DNA of 64,000 bases. Origin: Taenia hydatigena (taxonomy: Eukaryota > Platyhelminthes > Cestoda > Cyclophyllidea > Taeniidae). The translations under genes and the position numbers were made by a program. Position 1 is the first letter of the stretch, and each line of letters opens with the position of its first letter. The notes below the pieces were generated by a model, which saw only the letters and a program-made list of their open reading frames with translations, was not told the DNA's origin and searched no databases. Where the stretch lies: NCBI GenBank assembly GCA_036345935.2, contig JADWOT020000009.1, positions 16,341,443 to 16,405,442 on the forward strand, in the 5' to 3' direction. Shown in pieces: positions 47,961 through 59,789 of this stretch.

Positions 47961-48339
47961 GCTTGCATACTTCTGCTCAGCTAAGACAGACATGATCGAA
48001 GTCTGCGTTCTTCCATCCATTCGTGAATTTCGCGACAAAGATGGATTAAATGGAGTGGAAGAACGGTCTAGCCTTCACCATTGGAGCATTATTACTGTTG
48101 AGGATGCGGAAGAAGAGGAGAGACAGAACAACAACTTGATCATGAAGGAACGATGCACGCGACTGTAGTGAAATTCACTTTATTATCAGCATGAACATTG
48201 CGATGCTTGACTTCACTCCTGCATGAGGACGGTGATCTCATGCGCAAAATGAGAGGAGGTCAAGGTGAACCACATGAATTGTTTTTACAGGCGATTAGTC
48301 ACAGCCCCATATGCTCAAACATATACTTTTCCAACGTTC
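47961..48339 (+). other. Acidic ORF fragment of unknown origin
   Basis: The 97-codon ORF starting at 47875 begins in 3' flank repeat. Its second half (about 47985-48168) has no partner in the window and reads EFRDKDGLNGVEERS then an acidic EDAEEEERQNN run before the stop. No domain is recognised and there is no splice or promoter support. It could be a real exon fragment or chance. 48180-48290 is dispersed sequence. Confidence 0.2.
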
Positions 48340-48560
48340 ACTGAAATGTGGGCGGAGTGTGGGTGGCGTTGATGGCACCACAGGTGGTGGTCCCGTTATG
48401 TGAATGCTAACGTGGCTACACCGACTTCACCTCGTCTGGATCACCATGGCAGACGGATTGCGCAAAGCATGTGTAAAACATGGTCTGTGTACAATGTGGT
48501 CCACCAGACTTGTCTTGTCTAAAGGAGAGGAAAGTAATTGTGGTAGGTTTAACTGATTCC
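48340..48560 (+). repeat. R2 dispersed repeat, plus orientation
   Basis: Core only: GTGTGGGTGGCGTTGATGG, GATCACCATGGCAGACGGAT, ACAATGTGGTCCACCAGACT. Confidence 0.5.
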
Positions 48561-48799
48561 CTGCGTGCTGCATTGTGACGGTGGTGCTTTCAATGCCACG
48601 GCATTTCTGTTGGTGCAGTTCAACACTACTTTCTCTTGTGTTAGCGATGCGAAAGAAGAGATGACTACCTCGCCAGACAGGTGGAATATCTGTCTGTGTA
48701 CCCAGTTCACGCCTTCTCACATCCAGAGTCGGGCAGTTTCGATGTGATAAATTGAATAGTGTCTCGGCCTCCGTCATCATCACTAATTGGAGTGCAGTC

Positions 48800-49323
48800 G
48801 CGCTAACTAAACCAAGCATTGGCGAGGGAGCATACATTTGGCTACGGGGTTGGAACCATATCTTCTTTTGCACCAAACAACGAATTCTGTGGTGCCGTGC
48901 ACCAAAGTCACACGTTTTCTTGCGCTGAAATGGAAAGCTTTAGGGAAGGGGGTAACGAAGCCATAACTGTGGTCGCAATCCACGATCGGTGGTGGCAATT
49001 TCACGAAGGGTGCAAAATACCACTGAGATGTTGTGGATTTACAAATGCTTCCCATATTCACAATAGATTTCGCCCAATCAACCCTAAGGACAATGCGTGA
49101 CGTGAGTGTTCACTGCATGCTTTTCTCCAACTAAGATGGTGTTAACCTCTATGATAAGGAGCGTGAAAGTTAGACGTGGGATGGCTCATGTAATGCAACA
49201 CACCTCATCGCGTAGGAGGTGCCTTGAAGGTCAGAGAGGGGAGAGCTTACAGGCTGATATGCGTGTGTAGCAGCCTTATGAATACGCCATGAGTTGTGCG
49301 GGCAAATCATTGGTGGTGTGAAG
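48800..49323 (+). promoter_or_regulatory. 5' flank and promoter module of the repeat-tail antigen pseudogene
   Basis: 49140-49290 carries the shared module (CTATGATAAGGAGCG, CGCGTAGGAGG, GAAGGTCAGAG). The TATA position reads TTATGAAT (about 49275), not TATAAA. 48819-49100 is the distal flank shared with 4990-5435 and 59380-59600. The 93-codon ORF there is not conserved as protein. Confidence 0.45.
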
Positions 49324-50230
49324 ATGGCGTTTCACTTGTGTCTCAAACTGTTGGCGACTTTCGTTTTGGCTGAGAATCGCAACGAAACAATGAGCAAGTT
49401 GCTAATTTGCATTTGGACCTTATCTGCAATCGTGTGAAGGCATTTGTTGAATGATAACATTTGATTCAGTGCAGGTTATAAGCAGTTGCATTCCAGTGCT
49501 TGCACTTATTTGAGGCCATCATGCTCTTAGGTCATAGATAAATGTGAGTAGTGATTTTGACCGCAAGCACAGCAATTTCAATTTGTTTGGGGTCCTGTGA
49601 CTTCTCACTCCATCGGCCTAACTTGGGACTTGGAAATAGTGGATGATGTGGATGATGGCGAAGTCGTACTAACGGCAAAGTTGGCTTCTGGCATTGGATC
49701 TGAAAAATCGGCAAATGCGTCCCTCGAGGCAGGAGAAGAAATTGTTGATGGATTAAATCCTAACACATTATATACTATGACTGCGATCGCATTGTTTTAT
49801 TCAGAAGAAGTTTTAAATATCTTTAGATATTAAAACAGAGGACACCGGTAAGCCAGTGCATGTGATTATGCTCTAAAGGCCACATTAAAAGACACTTCAC
49901 CGACATTTAGCAGGAGAGGCATCTGCTACCATTATTACAAGGAGCAATGCTTCAGTTTACCACTCGGCGCCTATTCTTATTGCTCACTTGCACCGTTGAG
50001 AGACGTGCGTGTCTTGCGTGTTATAATGACCAGAATGTCTTGTTTACACAGGCCATAAGGAAGAGCCAATCGTTACGCCAAGCGGTAACGCAACGACTAG
50101 CCAAATCGTCTCAATGACTAGCGAAATTGCCACAACGACTAGCGAAACTGTCACAAAGACTAGTGGATCTGGTAAAGCATTTGCAATCGCTGGACTCCTC
50201 TTCACTTTCACGGCGATAGTTCTTGCCTGA
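49324..50230 (+). pseudogene. Single-FnIII antigen gene with GC donor, frameshift and expanded tail
   Basis: The signal exon at 49324-49393 encodes MAFHLCLKLLATFVLA and ends in A|GCAAGT. This is a GC donor with otherwise good consensus, so it may still splice. FnIII exon 49568-49847 uses a GCAAG acceptor that keeps phase. It has GLTW at the B strand and LNPNTLY at the F strand. Compared with 8289-8578, five bases are missing near its end, giving TAA at 49831-49833. The tail exon 50052-50230 (179 nt, versus 98 in other copies) is open. It encodes GHKEEPIVTPSGN, three 7-residue repeats of TTSxxVx type and a hydrophobic FAIAGLLFTFTAIVLA end. Because the stop precedes the last junction, the tail would not be translated. 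The lesion is a single indel, so other alleles or species could be intact. Confidence 0.72.
50093..50155 (+). repeat. Three 21-bp in-frame tandem repeats in the tail exon
   Basis: Units begin at 50093, 50114 and 50135, each starting A(C/T)GACTAGC. They encode TTSQIVS, MTSEIAT and TTSETVT, followed by a partial KTSG. The other tail exons have a single TTS at this place. The array lengthens the Ser/Thr stalk before the hydrophobic C-terminus. Confidence 0.8.
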
Positions 50231-51029
50231 ACGCTTGTATGGTTCAATGCCAATTTCCCATGATTTGCGTTTTAGCCACCCTTTCTGCCTTGCAGGTACC
50301 AATGGTGTCGCAAATGTCCTACTTCCCAGTCCTTTACCCCTCATTACACTAATTTCTCCTCTCCTGATGAATAAGCCCTGAATGAAAAAGACACGAATTC
50401 GCCACAATTATGCGTCGATTAATGAGAGGGAGTGGGAGGGTGTTCGCTCCTTTGGGGTGTAATGGGTGAGAATGTTGACAGCCCCACAATTATCACAAAG
50501 TAGGCCAACACCTAACTACTATCGTGGCTATGCAGCTCTCGTGTGCAACAGGCGCATGTCTGTCTTAGCTAAGCAAAAGCATGTGAGCGATCGAGTCACA
50601 ACTTGTCTCATTCCACCACCTCTTTATACCCCCTCCCCAGACATCCGTAGTGACAAATTTGCACCACCCACTATTCACTCTTGCTCTATCGATATTAATT
50701 TAAACCTTCAATGGCAAATTCACGAATTCGACACGCTTGCATGTGTTTGAATGGGGCATACTTGGATGGCATTCTCTCCATTGTGGTGAAGTTTGGTGCA
50801 ATTGTTTAAAGTGAAGTGCGTGGGTATGGTGTCAGTCTCATAATTCTCCACAAGTTGGCCTAACACCTACTTATTTGCCCATTACCCAGCTCTTGTGAGC
50901 AACGGGCATTTGGGTTTTACATAAATTTTCTTATTTTAAGAGTCTGTGAGGAATGCAAGTGGCTAGAAAGAACAAAGGGAATCAAAATTTTCCCTTTTGC
51001 GCAGACCTTTGGATGGGAATGAATGAATG
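50231..51029 (+). other. 3' flank of the repeat-tail antigen pseudogene
   Basis: Contains GCTTGTATGGTTCAATGCC, CCTTGCAGGTACCAATGGTG and, further on, two 3' flank units related to 36000-36400. No gene. No clear AATAAA in the first 200 bases. Confidence 0.45.
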
Positions 51030-54000
51030 CGTAATTATTGGTAAAAAATGTGCAGCGTTGCAGAAACGTCAAGTTTATTTATTTATTCAATCTGGTATGC
51101 GCATTAGTAGATGTCTTTTGGTCCCACTTGACACCATTTATTGTGGTCTTTTAGCACATTTGACTACTTTCCGAATAGAGTAGATGAAACACCTAGAAAC
51201 ATCTGCAAATGCCATGCTTTGCTGGAATGGGCATAAATTGATAGGCAGTGCGTGTCACACATTTGTGGCACATGGCAGAGCATAAAGAAATCAGGATGTC
51301 GCATACGACGCCAACAGAGCGGTATGCAATATTCAAAGCAATAAATTGCGTCGACGCTAAAGTGACAAGCAAGCAGTTTTAATGCAACTAAAGGTAGGAA
51401 TCCAGTAGAATGCACTGCTGCACAAGAGAAAGAGGTGGTTGGCTAGAGGGCATTTCATCCACCTTCATAAAATTAAGTCGATTGCAGGCTCACCGTAATG
51501 CAGGTGGATTAAATCACCACAGTGAAGTGCGGTCCCGCACGACATTGGCCAAGCACACAACCGGGCGGGTTGGCTGCCAGTCCATTCCCTATTTCGCTTG
51601 AGTAGTTTGCAAGGCACAGCTTCCCATGCTATATCAAAGCGTAGTATCGATGTGGAATCACTTTTGTGCTGACGAGTGGAACATATATAACTTTGAAGGG
51701 AATGGAACAGACGGATCATTCAATAATTTGTCACACATGAGGCAGCAATCGTGTCTTATTGCCTAAACAGGCAACTGGTAGTGCTAGTGAAGGCAAGAAT
51801 GGAGTTGCATTAGTCTGCAATGGAATCACCACAAGCAATCAAGCTCGATTAACTGGCCAACATCAACAATAACAACGAACAACAGCCTCCGAAATTTGAG
51901 TCCTACTAATTCCAAGAGGACAGCCAGCGTAGAATGAGGAGACAATACTAGTGCAATAATACTAACTCGTTAGGGCGAATCACAAGCTTGCAAATCTTTG
52001 CGCCCAAATTATCACATTGGACACGCTGTACTAAGGTTCCTTCTTGATTGTACTCCTCCATGGTGCAAATGCATTTGAAGTGGAAGCTCGATCTCAGAAA
52101 CAATAAATACACTCACAAACACACAGGCTTTCATGTTAATGCCATTGTTATTGCATGAACCACTGTGGTGAAGAAGCAGCATTCTCATCATTCTCAACAA
52201 CTCTTCTTGTTAATGAGCTGACAGTTTCACCTCTTCATGTGTCTTTAATCCACACCTCCTATGCAGATGTTAAACTTGAAATTAACTGATGGAATCGCTC
52301 CTGATGTGACCAATTTCGCTCGATTCGCCTGCACCCGTCACACGATCTTCTCCATTATGTCATCTATGGAGGGATGGGAGATCTCACGTAGACTACGCTG
52401 CTTTAGTATTCTCATTGCGCCCAACCCGCTTGCATTATAAGTAGTTCATCTAAAACTAAGAGCGCTTAAATACCTCCACCTCACGTGGTGTTACATCCGT
52501 CAGGCAATGTTGTCGAAATGATGACCTCTGTTTCGCGGATAGGTTTGCATGCATACATGTCAACACGTGGTGATAGCCGAACGAACGCAAAGTGGGGTGT
52601 GAGAGTTGGATGCGATGCAGGAGAAGGGAGGGTGTAGTGGAGGGCATACGTGAGGAACAGAGTGGAGGCTGATGATGAGTTTCGGGTGTGATTGGTGCAA
52701 GGTAGGAGTGTATTTTAGTGTGTCGCACTGCACTATGGTCTTGCTTATTTCTTGCCTGTTTCCATTACATGCCAACTTTCTGGGAAGGGTGAAGAGGAGT
52801 GGAATTCAGGGCGATTGACAAAGGAGAAAGTCAGTGATATGACTACGATTATGCAGTGACGCATGGCTGCATCTCGTAGTTGTCGTTGAGTAGCACAAAT
52901 ATCATTGTTAGCAGTGGAGTCTTTGGTGGTCTAACAGGGAGTTGATTGCTCACAGTTAATTTAGGTCATTCGAAATGCGGAACTCACTGACAATGGGTCA
53001 GGCTTGGTGAAAGCGAGTGCCGACCACAGGGTGAATTATGGTAGTCAAGAAGTAATGGGAAAGTATGCTTAATTGGAACTACGACCAGCAGTTGTTGTAC
53101 AAATCATAAGAAAGTGAGGTGGATATGCCATTGGCTTCGAAACTGTAGAGATGCATTCCAAGTTTGTGCGATTATGCTCGCGCTTGTCCTTGGGGAAATT
53201 AACAAGTTCAAATGCTGTGCCTACTTAATTCACTTAATGCACTTACATTCGTTACTTTGTTGAGGGCTGAAGACGCCATCGGCTTTGTAGACTGTTAGAA
53301 CGCACTAGAAGTGTGTGCAATAATTCGCATGTGGGTCCATAAGAAAACCAAAATTCCAAGTACTGTGCCTACTTATTTCTACAAAGTGAATGATCATGTC
53401 AGCATACACTCTCCACCTGTCAATGCACTCACGCTCAGGTTAAGTGTTGCAGTCGCTTACAGATCTACGATGTGCTGATATGCTGGATGGCTGCATTAAA
53501 TAGTGTTTAAACCAGGGGACAACGGGATACGAAATCTCTGTGAAAACTACCACATCGAAATTGCTACTGTGTGGGATTTGGAGAAAGGAAAGACGGAGCA
53601 TGCAGACAAACATCTAGCTTGTCTTACACACTGCTGGTAGAAAAGGAGATAATGTTGAACTTCATTACTGCCTCTTTATAGTGGATGCCAGCGTAGCTGC
53701 AACGGCTCGACGTCGTCTAGATCGCCATTAAGAACGGATCGTTCAAGACATGCGCAAAATAAGAGCCTAAGTAAAATGCGGTCTACTGGACTTGTGTTGC
53801 TAAAAGAAGTGAAAGAGAAGTGCGACAGGTTATGCTGGATTACCTCGCGTTGCATCTTGACAGTGGCATTTTCAATTTCGCAATGTTCACATTGGTTCTA
53901 GGTGTTTCATTAAAAATTGTGGGACAGTAGGCGAATCAGACCGTTTAGCTGATGACTTTGGCCGCAGCGGTTACACACCGAATCAACACTGGCAATGGGA

Positions 54001-56600
54001 TGTGATGGAGTCACCTTGTCTATCCCAATGTCCCCTCACCGCATTTTCGCAGCCGAAGCATTGCTTACCCTGGAGGGTGGCCACTATTTTCTTCTTGTTC
54101 TACACGGTCGTCTGCTATGTGAGGCCACGTGATTTGTTATGATCACCTCAATGTCTTGTGTTCCTTCCATTGACGTCGAGACATAATGTTGTAACACCCA
54201 AATAGCCTCCCTCCTCAGCTTTGCTCTCTCCGATGTGTCAGCGTCGGTTAAGTCTCCAACTCCGAGCTCAGTGCTAATGACTGTAATACTGGCGATGACT
54301 GAGAGTTGGGCGCTGCGTTCCAAATCACTTGGCAAGACAATGTGCGAACAAGTAGCATTCAGAGCCCTGTCTGAAGAGGATTGCATGAGGCCCACCCGAA
54401 AACGAAGATAGGGTCATAAGAAGGCAAATAAATGAATAAAATAAAACAAAACTTCCCTAAGCGGTGAATAAACATGTTGCAGTGGGACAGAGACCTAGTG
54501 TCATGAAAATTATCATTTGCATATTTTGTTCGTTGCGATGCATTTGATGTTTTATTTTATGCATAAATCTGGAATATGTACTGAGCTACTGAGGAGTGCT
54601 CTGAAAGTTCTCTTAAACGTTAGTAGCAAAAGGTCGAAGAAACTCTAGGGAGTTGGAGCAAAATTGGGCAAGCAACCAGCGCTTCATTGACACTTTTGAC
54701 TCGTGATTTTGAACTGATATTTACATAAATGGTGCCTACCATACTCCCTACATCACTCCACATCATGTACCAATCTTACCAGCATTCCCAATAGCAATGG
54801 AGCAGCGGGAAATACACCTCTACAGCAATGAGTGGCGTGCCATACCGAGGTGAAGATGAACGATGTGAAATACGTAGGCATTCCAATTACACCTGTGACA
54901 TTACATGAAATGCCAAATCAATCTCTTTTAACTGTGAGTCACGGGGCAAAATAAGCAAAATACTTTGTTGACTTCCATCTTCTCATTTCTTCCTTTACTG
55001 AACTACCGCAAATTACATACCTGGCGAGCAGAAGGGAAGGATAGTAAGGATGGCAAGGGGACAGCAGTCTAACTAGTGAAAATTTACGAGGCTGACAACA
55101 TAATTGGCCATTTTACTTTTAACAACTTCACCCCAGTTCACCATGAATGATAGAACGCCTTCCCAGACTGTTTCATTAAACCACTAATAAATGCGCTGTA
55201 CTCGTTCATCATAGCGTAGGTAGAAAGTTGGACTGATTAAAGATTAACATTCCGCTACTACAAAACTTGAGCGATTAAATGAAGCTGAAGGAATCTGCTA
55301 ATCTGACATTTGAGTGAAGTTTAAACCATGCATAGGCAACATCATGAGAATCCAAATTATTTCAAGTAAACAGACCAAAGTGACTGCATTCCATTGTGAA
55401 GACATCCAAGTCATAAAGCTGCAAAAGATTGGCATGTTACGAAAGGGGAGACCAAACGTTAGATTGACCCCGACGTGATGTTTGTTCTGCTGCATAAGAA
55501 AAGTGACTACTCTTAAGCTCTCATTGGTAGCAATAATTACTGCACCAGTTAGATTAAGGGCGTTGTCGTGAGGTCGGCCACTGTCACGCCGCGTCGTGTC
55601 GACCTAGCAGATCAGGAGCTCCAAAGGCCTCTGAGAACGATAATTAATCTTCATGCAGTCCACTTGACAGGGCAGCTGATTGAGTAGAAGGTGTCTTTGT
55701 CTGCACACTTCTTACAGAAAATCCGTCCTTGATTGTACAGCACTAGCTGGTGTAGGCTGATTTACCTTCTTTAAAAATGACAAATCTTACACATAAAAAT
55801 ACCCAGCTTAATGAGAATGGAGAGGTGTTTAAAACAGTACATTCTTAGCTTTGCCGTCATTTGATATAAACCTAATCTAGAGTACCGGGAGATCACTAAA
55901 GTTGCAATAAGCCACAGCAACATAACAGAATATGCACTACCAACAGGCGGAACAGCTAGCAGGATACGAATCTACACTTTGGATCATACCACTTATTATG
56001 GATGCAATCCACGAAAACATCAACAAATCAAACCATCATATGTGCCACCGCCTTTCCTTTGAGCAGAACTATTCCGCATCCTTCAATCACTCTCCCCAAA
56101 CCTCCTTCCACCCCCAACACAACGCTTCCTCGCCTTATTCTTCGTTAATTCGTCATCAATTCTCCAACTTCTCGTGAACCACTAATTAGAGGTCTTGAGA
56201 CCTTCAGTTCGCGAAGAGGTGTTTGACTGCAACGTGGATGGTGCATATCGGCTAGTCCAGTGTATCCCCAGATTGAGCCTATTTGTGGGCTGTGGTTGTG
56301 GAGTAAAGGGCAAAATGCGTCGACCTTGTGCCGTGAGAGAATAAATGATCCCCTCAGACGAGGAATCTCCCTGTGCTATTGAGTAGCAGTGAGGAAGCAA
56401 GCCAACAATTTGGTTTGGAGGGACTATGCAATTCCCTCTCTTGCTGCCCTTATCCATCAAATTATGCATCCACAAAGCGCTTATTTGTTTTCCTTAGAAA
56501 ATTAATTTCTGCATGCGGATTCCACACTCATTTAATGTTTGCGTCTCTAACTTAGCAAGTACGCTCGCAGAGGCACTTCGAAGGGAAGGCTGCAAGTTAG
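51030..56600 (+). repeat. Segmental duplication block, copy 2
   Basis: Direct relative of 38515-44560, with 55205-55790 nearly unchanged from 43188-43780. It lacks the 41830-42920 insertion and has about 280 extra bases at 52000-52290. The ORF MQQNKHHVGV... (minus, 55298-55495) is identical to 43278-43475 because of recent duplication. It has hydrophobic stretches but no recognised domain, no signal of selection that I can test, and no upstream promoter. Confidence 0.65.
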
Positions 56601-58440
56601 ACACGTCATATTCCTGCGGCTTTAGAGATCACTCGGCACTTTGGATCATCCTTATCGAAACTGACGACGTAGGTAGAAATGGGATAAGCTTAAGTAGATA
56701 TAGTATTTTCCCAAAAGTGCAAGAAAAGCTTCCTAATTCAAGTGCATTCCTCTAAAATTGTCTAATACTTTAATCCAAAGACACGTGTGACCTTCGAAAA
56801 AAGCTGCGCTACTGATGCAAGATTCTAAGCGCTTTTGCTTCCTACTTAGTTAAAGCACTTATCAGCATGATACCTTATTTGCAAGGAAACCAAATGGCTT
56901 ACAGTAGCAGTTGATGTAAACTTGAGGATAGATATTTCCTAAGAAATGCGCAGACAAAGATGCCTCTCATCCCACCCACAGTAACTCCACCAGCTGCCCT
57001 GCCTAATGGACTGAATAGGGATTACATCCTTCTTAGAGGCTCTTAAGTCTCCTAATTTGCTAGGTTGGTACTGTGCAGCGTGACGGTGCCCGACTTCTTA
57101 CTACTACTGATGAGCGCATAGCCTTGATTTTTCCACAAAAATATCGGTCCTTTGCCTGCAATTGAATGCATTCAGTTTGGTCTGTTTGCTTGAGGGAACA
57201 ACTTGGACGCGAGCTGCGTTGTTGACAAATTGTCTACTCGACGATAGGTTGCCAAGATTTACTTGCAGGTGGGTCAAATTTAACTTAATCAATAAGTTAT
57301 GATACTTAGTTGGTGCAGCAGAGCATCTATCTTATGATAAATGCTAATGGGTGGAATGGAATGAATTTTGAGAGCAAAGCGGTTACAACCCAAGCAAATC
57401 ATGACTTATTCCCACAAATTGTAGTGGAGTTCTCGTTCAGATGGGAACAGGATAGAGAAATGGACACGAGTGGATCTGATTGGCTTTCTCAAGAATGGGA
57501 GACAATGCAGTGATTGTTTCTGCTCCTTGAGTCTTTGTGAATCCTGCACCTCTCTTGGCTATGAGAATGACAGGAGGGCTCTTCCGATTATCAACTTGTC
57601 TACGCTTTAATCGTTGGTAATTTGCATTATGAGTCGAGAGGGGACTACGGACGGCTCTACACGAATGGTTGCTTACTAATTTTGTCTTCGTTGTTCTTTA
57701 ACAAGTTTTCGTTATTTACAGAACGCTCTACAGACTAATTCACTGACCCACGATCCGACATCCTTTTCTCTTCGTCAACAGGATGGAGTAGATAGCGATC
57801 TTAGGTTTGTTAAAAAGTGGGATTTCGATGCTACGCAGGATCGCGTATTGTAGCTGTATAACATTTAGCAATTGGAGGGCAGCATCTAATGTCAATATGA
57901 AATATAGCCTCCTTTTGCAACAAAAATTCACAAGTTACGTCATGAAGCAGTCGATAAAAAGATAGAAGTCTTGGTCTTATCGCGTTGAAAGAAAAGTCAG
58001 TTGCACATTTCTTGCCTTCCACTTTCGTTTTCTTCCCCTTGGAAGAAATGGAAGATGTAGGGAAGGAAGCACAAATTTAAACAGTGATTTTGAGGTTTCA
58101 GAGTGCGCCAACTCTTAAAGCTTGCCTCATTTCGTAACCTGCTCCTTTCCATGGATCGAGCACTTTGAGTCTGACACGTGAATGACGTTAACATTTGTCG
58201 TGACATGATTAGAAATATTGCGCATCAATAACGTGGTTATGACAAACCGCCATATTCCATTTGCCCACATTTTGGTCTGTGGAAGGGCGGGCTCCTGCAG
58301 AGCAGACGATTGCAGTGAAACATTAAAATGTTGGTGACCGATTATCTTCCTAATTTATGTTTTGACTACGGAAGTGCCACGAAGGGGCATCTACGTAGAC
58401 AACGCGCCTCTGTCATTAGCAATTGCTTTGCGAGAAGCTA
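56601..58440 (+). repeat. R1 repeat, plus orientation, longest run
   Basis: Block order is as at 14660-15760: GGATCATCCTTATCGAAACTG (shortened), TAGGTAGAAATGGGATAAG, ACTTGGACGCGAGCTGCG, AATGGGTGGAATGGAATGAA, then 57424-57730, GGAGGGCAGCATCTAATGTC and on to the complement of 23600-23980. No conserved ORF. Confidence 0.55.
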
Positions 58441-58479
58441 GATGCCAGTCTGAAAGCACATACGCCAAACTCATTAGCT

Positions 58480-59200
58480 AAAAGGACTGCTTCTCCCACT
58501 CTCCTTCATTTTTTTAAAACAGAGTATTTGCTCTTTACTTTTAACAACACCAATGGAATTGTCGCCTCTCTGAATACGCTGACACTGATTGAAATGGGGT
58601 CATCACTTTATTGTGGTCAACGCCACCCATCACGAAATGCCTTACTATTTCTCCGCTCACTGCAACATTCACTCACTTTGAGCCCTTCTGTGCTCAACTC
58701 TGAGGACACCACCACTGAATATTTTATTTGGCCTAAATCACCGCATCATTATTTCGTGTGGCATTGTCCTGTGTGCTCTAGACCAGTCTGGCTCCGATGT
58801 AACCTTTCGCTAAGCGTTTGAAAAGCTCACTTTTTGCAACAAATGCGCATATTTTACTTGCAAAACAGTTTATGCGTTTCATCTTGACTTCATTTCTGCA
58901 TCGTCAATGCAAAACAAAGAATAATGTGTGATTATAGGCGTGAAAATAAGTCGGTGGTGGTAGTCTCAACGTCAAGCGCAAAATGAGTTAAGGTTAGTGT
59001 TTCTTAGGAGGGAGAAGAGGTGAATTGTGGATCACAACAAAGACTTTAAAGGCGTTTTAATGAATGCCAGTGTGGGCGACGCATACTTCACCTCATCTGC
59101 ATTGCCATGACGGGCGGATTGCGCAAGGGATGCATAGAATACGGCCTAAGCTTAATGTAGTCTAAAAACTAGTGTAGCCAGTAGAGGAGAATTAGTAGTG
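58480..59200. repeat. Inverted R2 pair
   Basis: 58480-58870 is R2 in minus orientation (GTGGTCAACGCCACCCATCA, ACTTGCAAAACAG). 59010-59200 is R2 in plus orientation (TTTTAATGAATGCCAGTGTG, GGCGGATTGCGCAAGGGATG). The 132-codon ORF at 58423-58821 overlies the minus-orientation repeat and is not supported. Confidence 0.5.
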
Positions 59201-59279
59201 TGGTATCTTGTACAGCATTCTCACATAGCATCTTCTCAGTGGTGCCCTCCATATCACGACTTTTACTTTGGCACAATTC

Positions 59280-59745
59280 AACACCGTTTCATATTCTCTT
59301 AGCCATGTGTAAGGAGGAGAGAAGAATATTGAGCTAGACATGTGGGAGAGTTGTCAATGCGTGGTGTCTCTTTTTCCTCCACAACCCACACCCTAGCATC
59401 CATAAAAATCACAGAATCAGGCTAACGAAGCCGTGGTAGCAGTCGCATTCTTCACTCGGTGTTGGTTATTTTCAGACAACGCAAGTGCACTCTTAAGATG
59501 TTGTCGATTCATAACTCTCCACCTTACTCAGAATAAATTCGGCCTAACTAACTCGAAGGCTAATGCGTGACGCGAGTGTCCACTACATATTTTCGCAAAG
59601 TTGGTAGCAGCTTGTCTCTATGATAAGAAGCGTGGGAGTTGGATGTGGGAGGACACACGTATTCCATCACGTCGCATTGCGTAGAGGTCGCCTTGTAGGT
59701 CAAGGCAAGGAGAGCCCATGGATTGATATGAAAGTAAAGTATTCC
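59280..59745 (+). promoter_or_regulatory. 5' flank of the last single-FnIII pseudogene
   Basis: 59610-59745 holds the shared module in good condition (CTATGATAAGAAGCGTGGG, GATGTGGGAGGAC, GCGTAGAGGTCGCC, AGGTCAAGG, GAGAGCCCATGG). The distal flank is related to 48800-49100. Confidence 0.5.
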
Positions 59746-59751
59746 TATAAA
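59746..59751 (+). promoter_or_regulatory. TATA box of the last single-FnIII pseudogene
   Basis: TATAAA lies 44 bases upstream of the ATG at 59790. It is the only exact TATAAA at this position besides that of the intact gene. Confidence 0.55.
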
Positions 59752-59789
59752 CGCATCATGGGTTGTGAATTATGGGCAGCTGTGGTGTG

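Noticed and set aside
48819..49100. 93-codon plus and 84-codon minus ORFs upstream of an antigen copy, with similar ORFs at 5160
   Set aside because: They fall in the duplicated 5' flank. Resemblance is at DNA level and the corresponding region at 59.4 kb is not open.
58423..58821. 132-codon plus-strand ORF
   Set aside because: It overlies a minus-orientation R2 copy. The same DNA elsewhere is not open, and no domain or splice context is seen.
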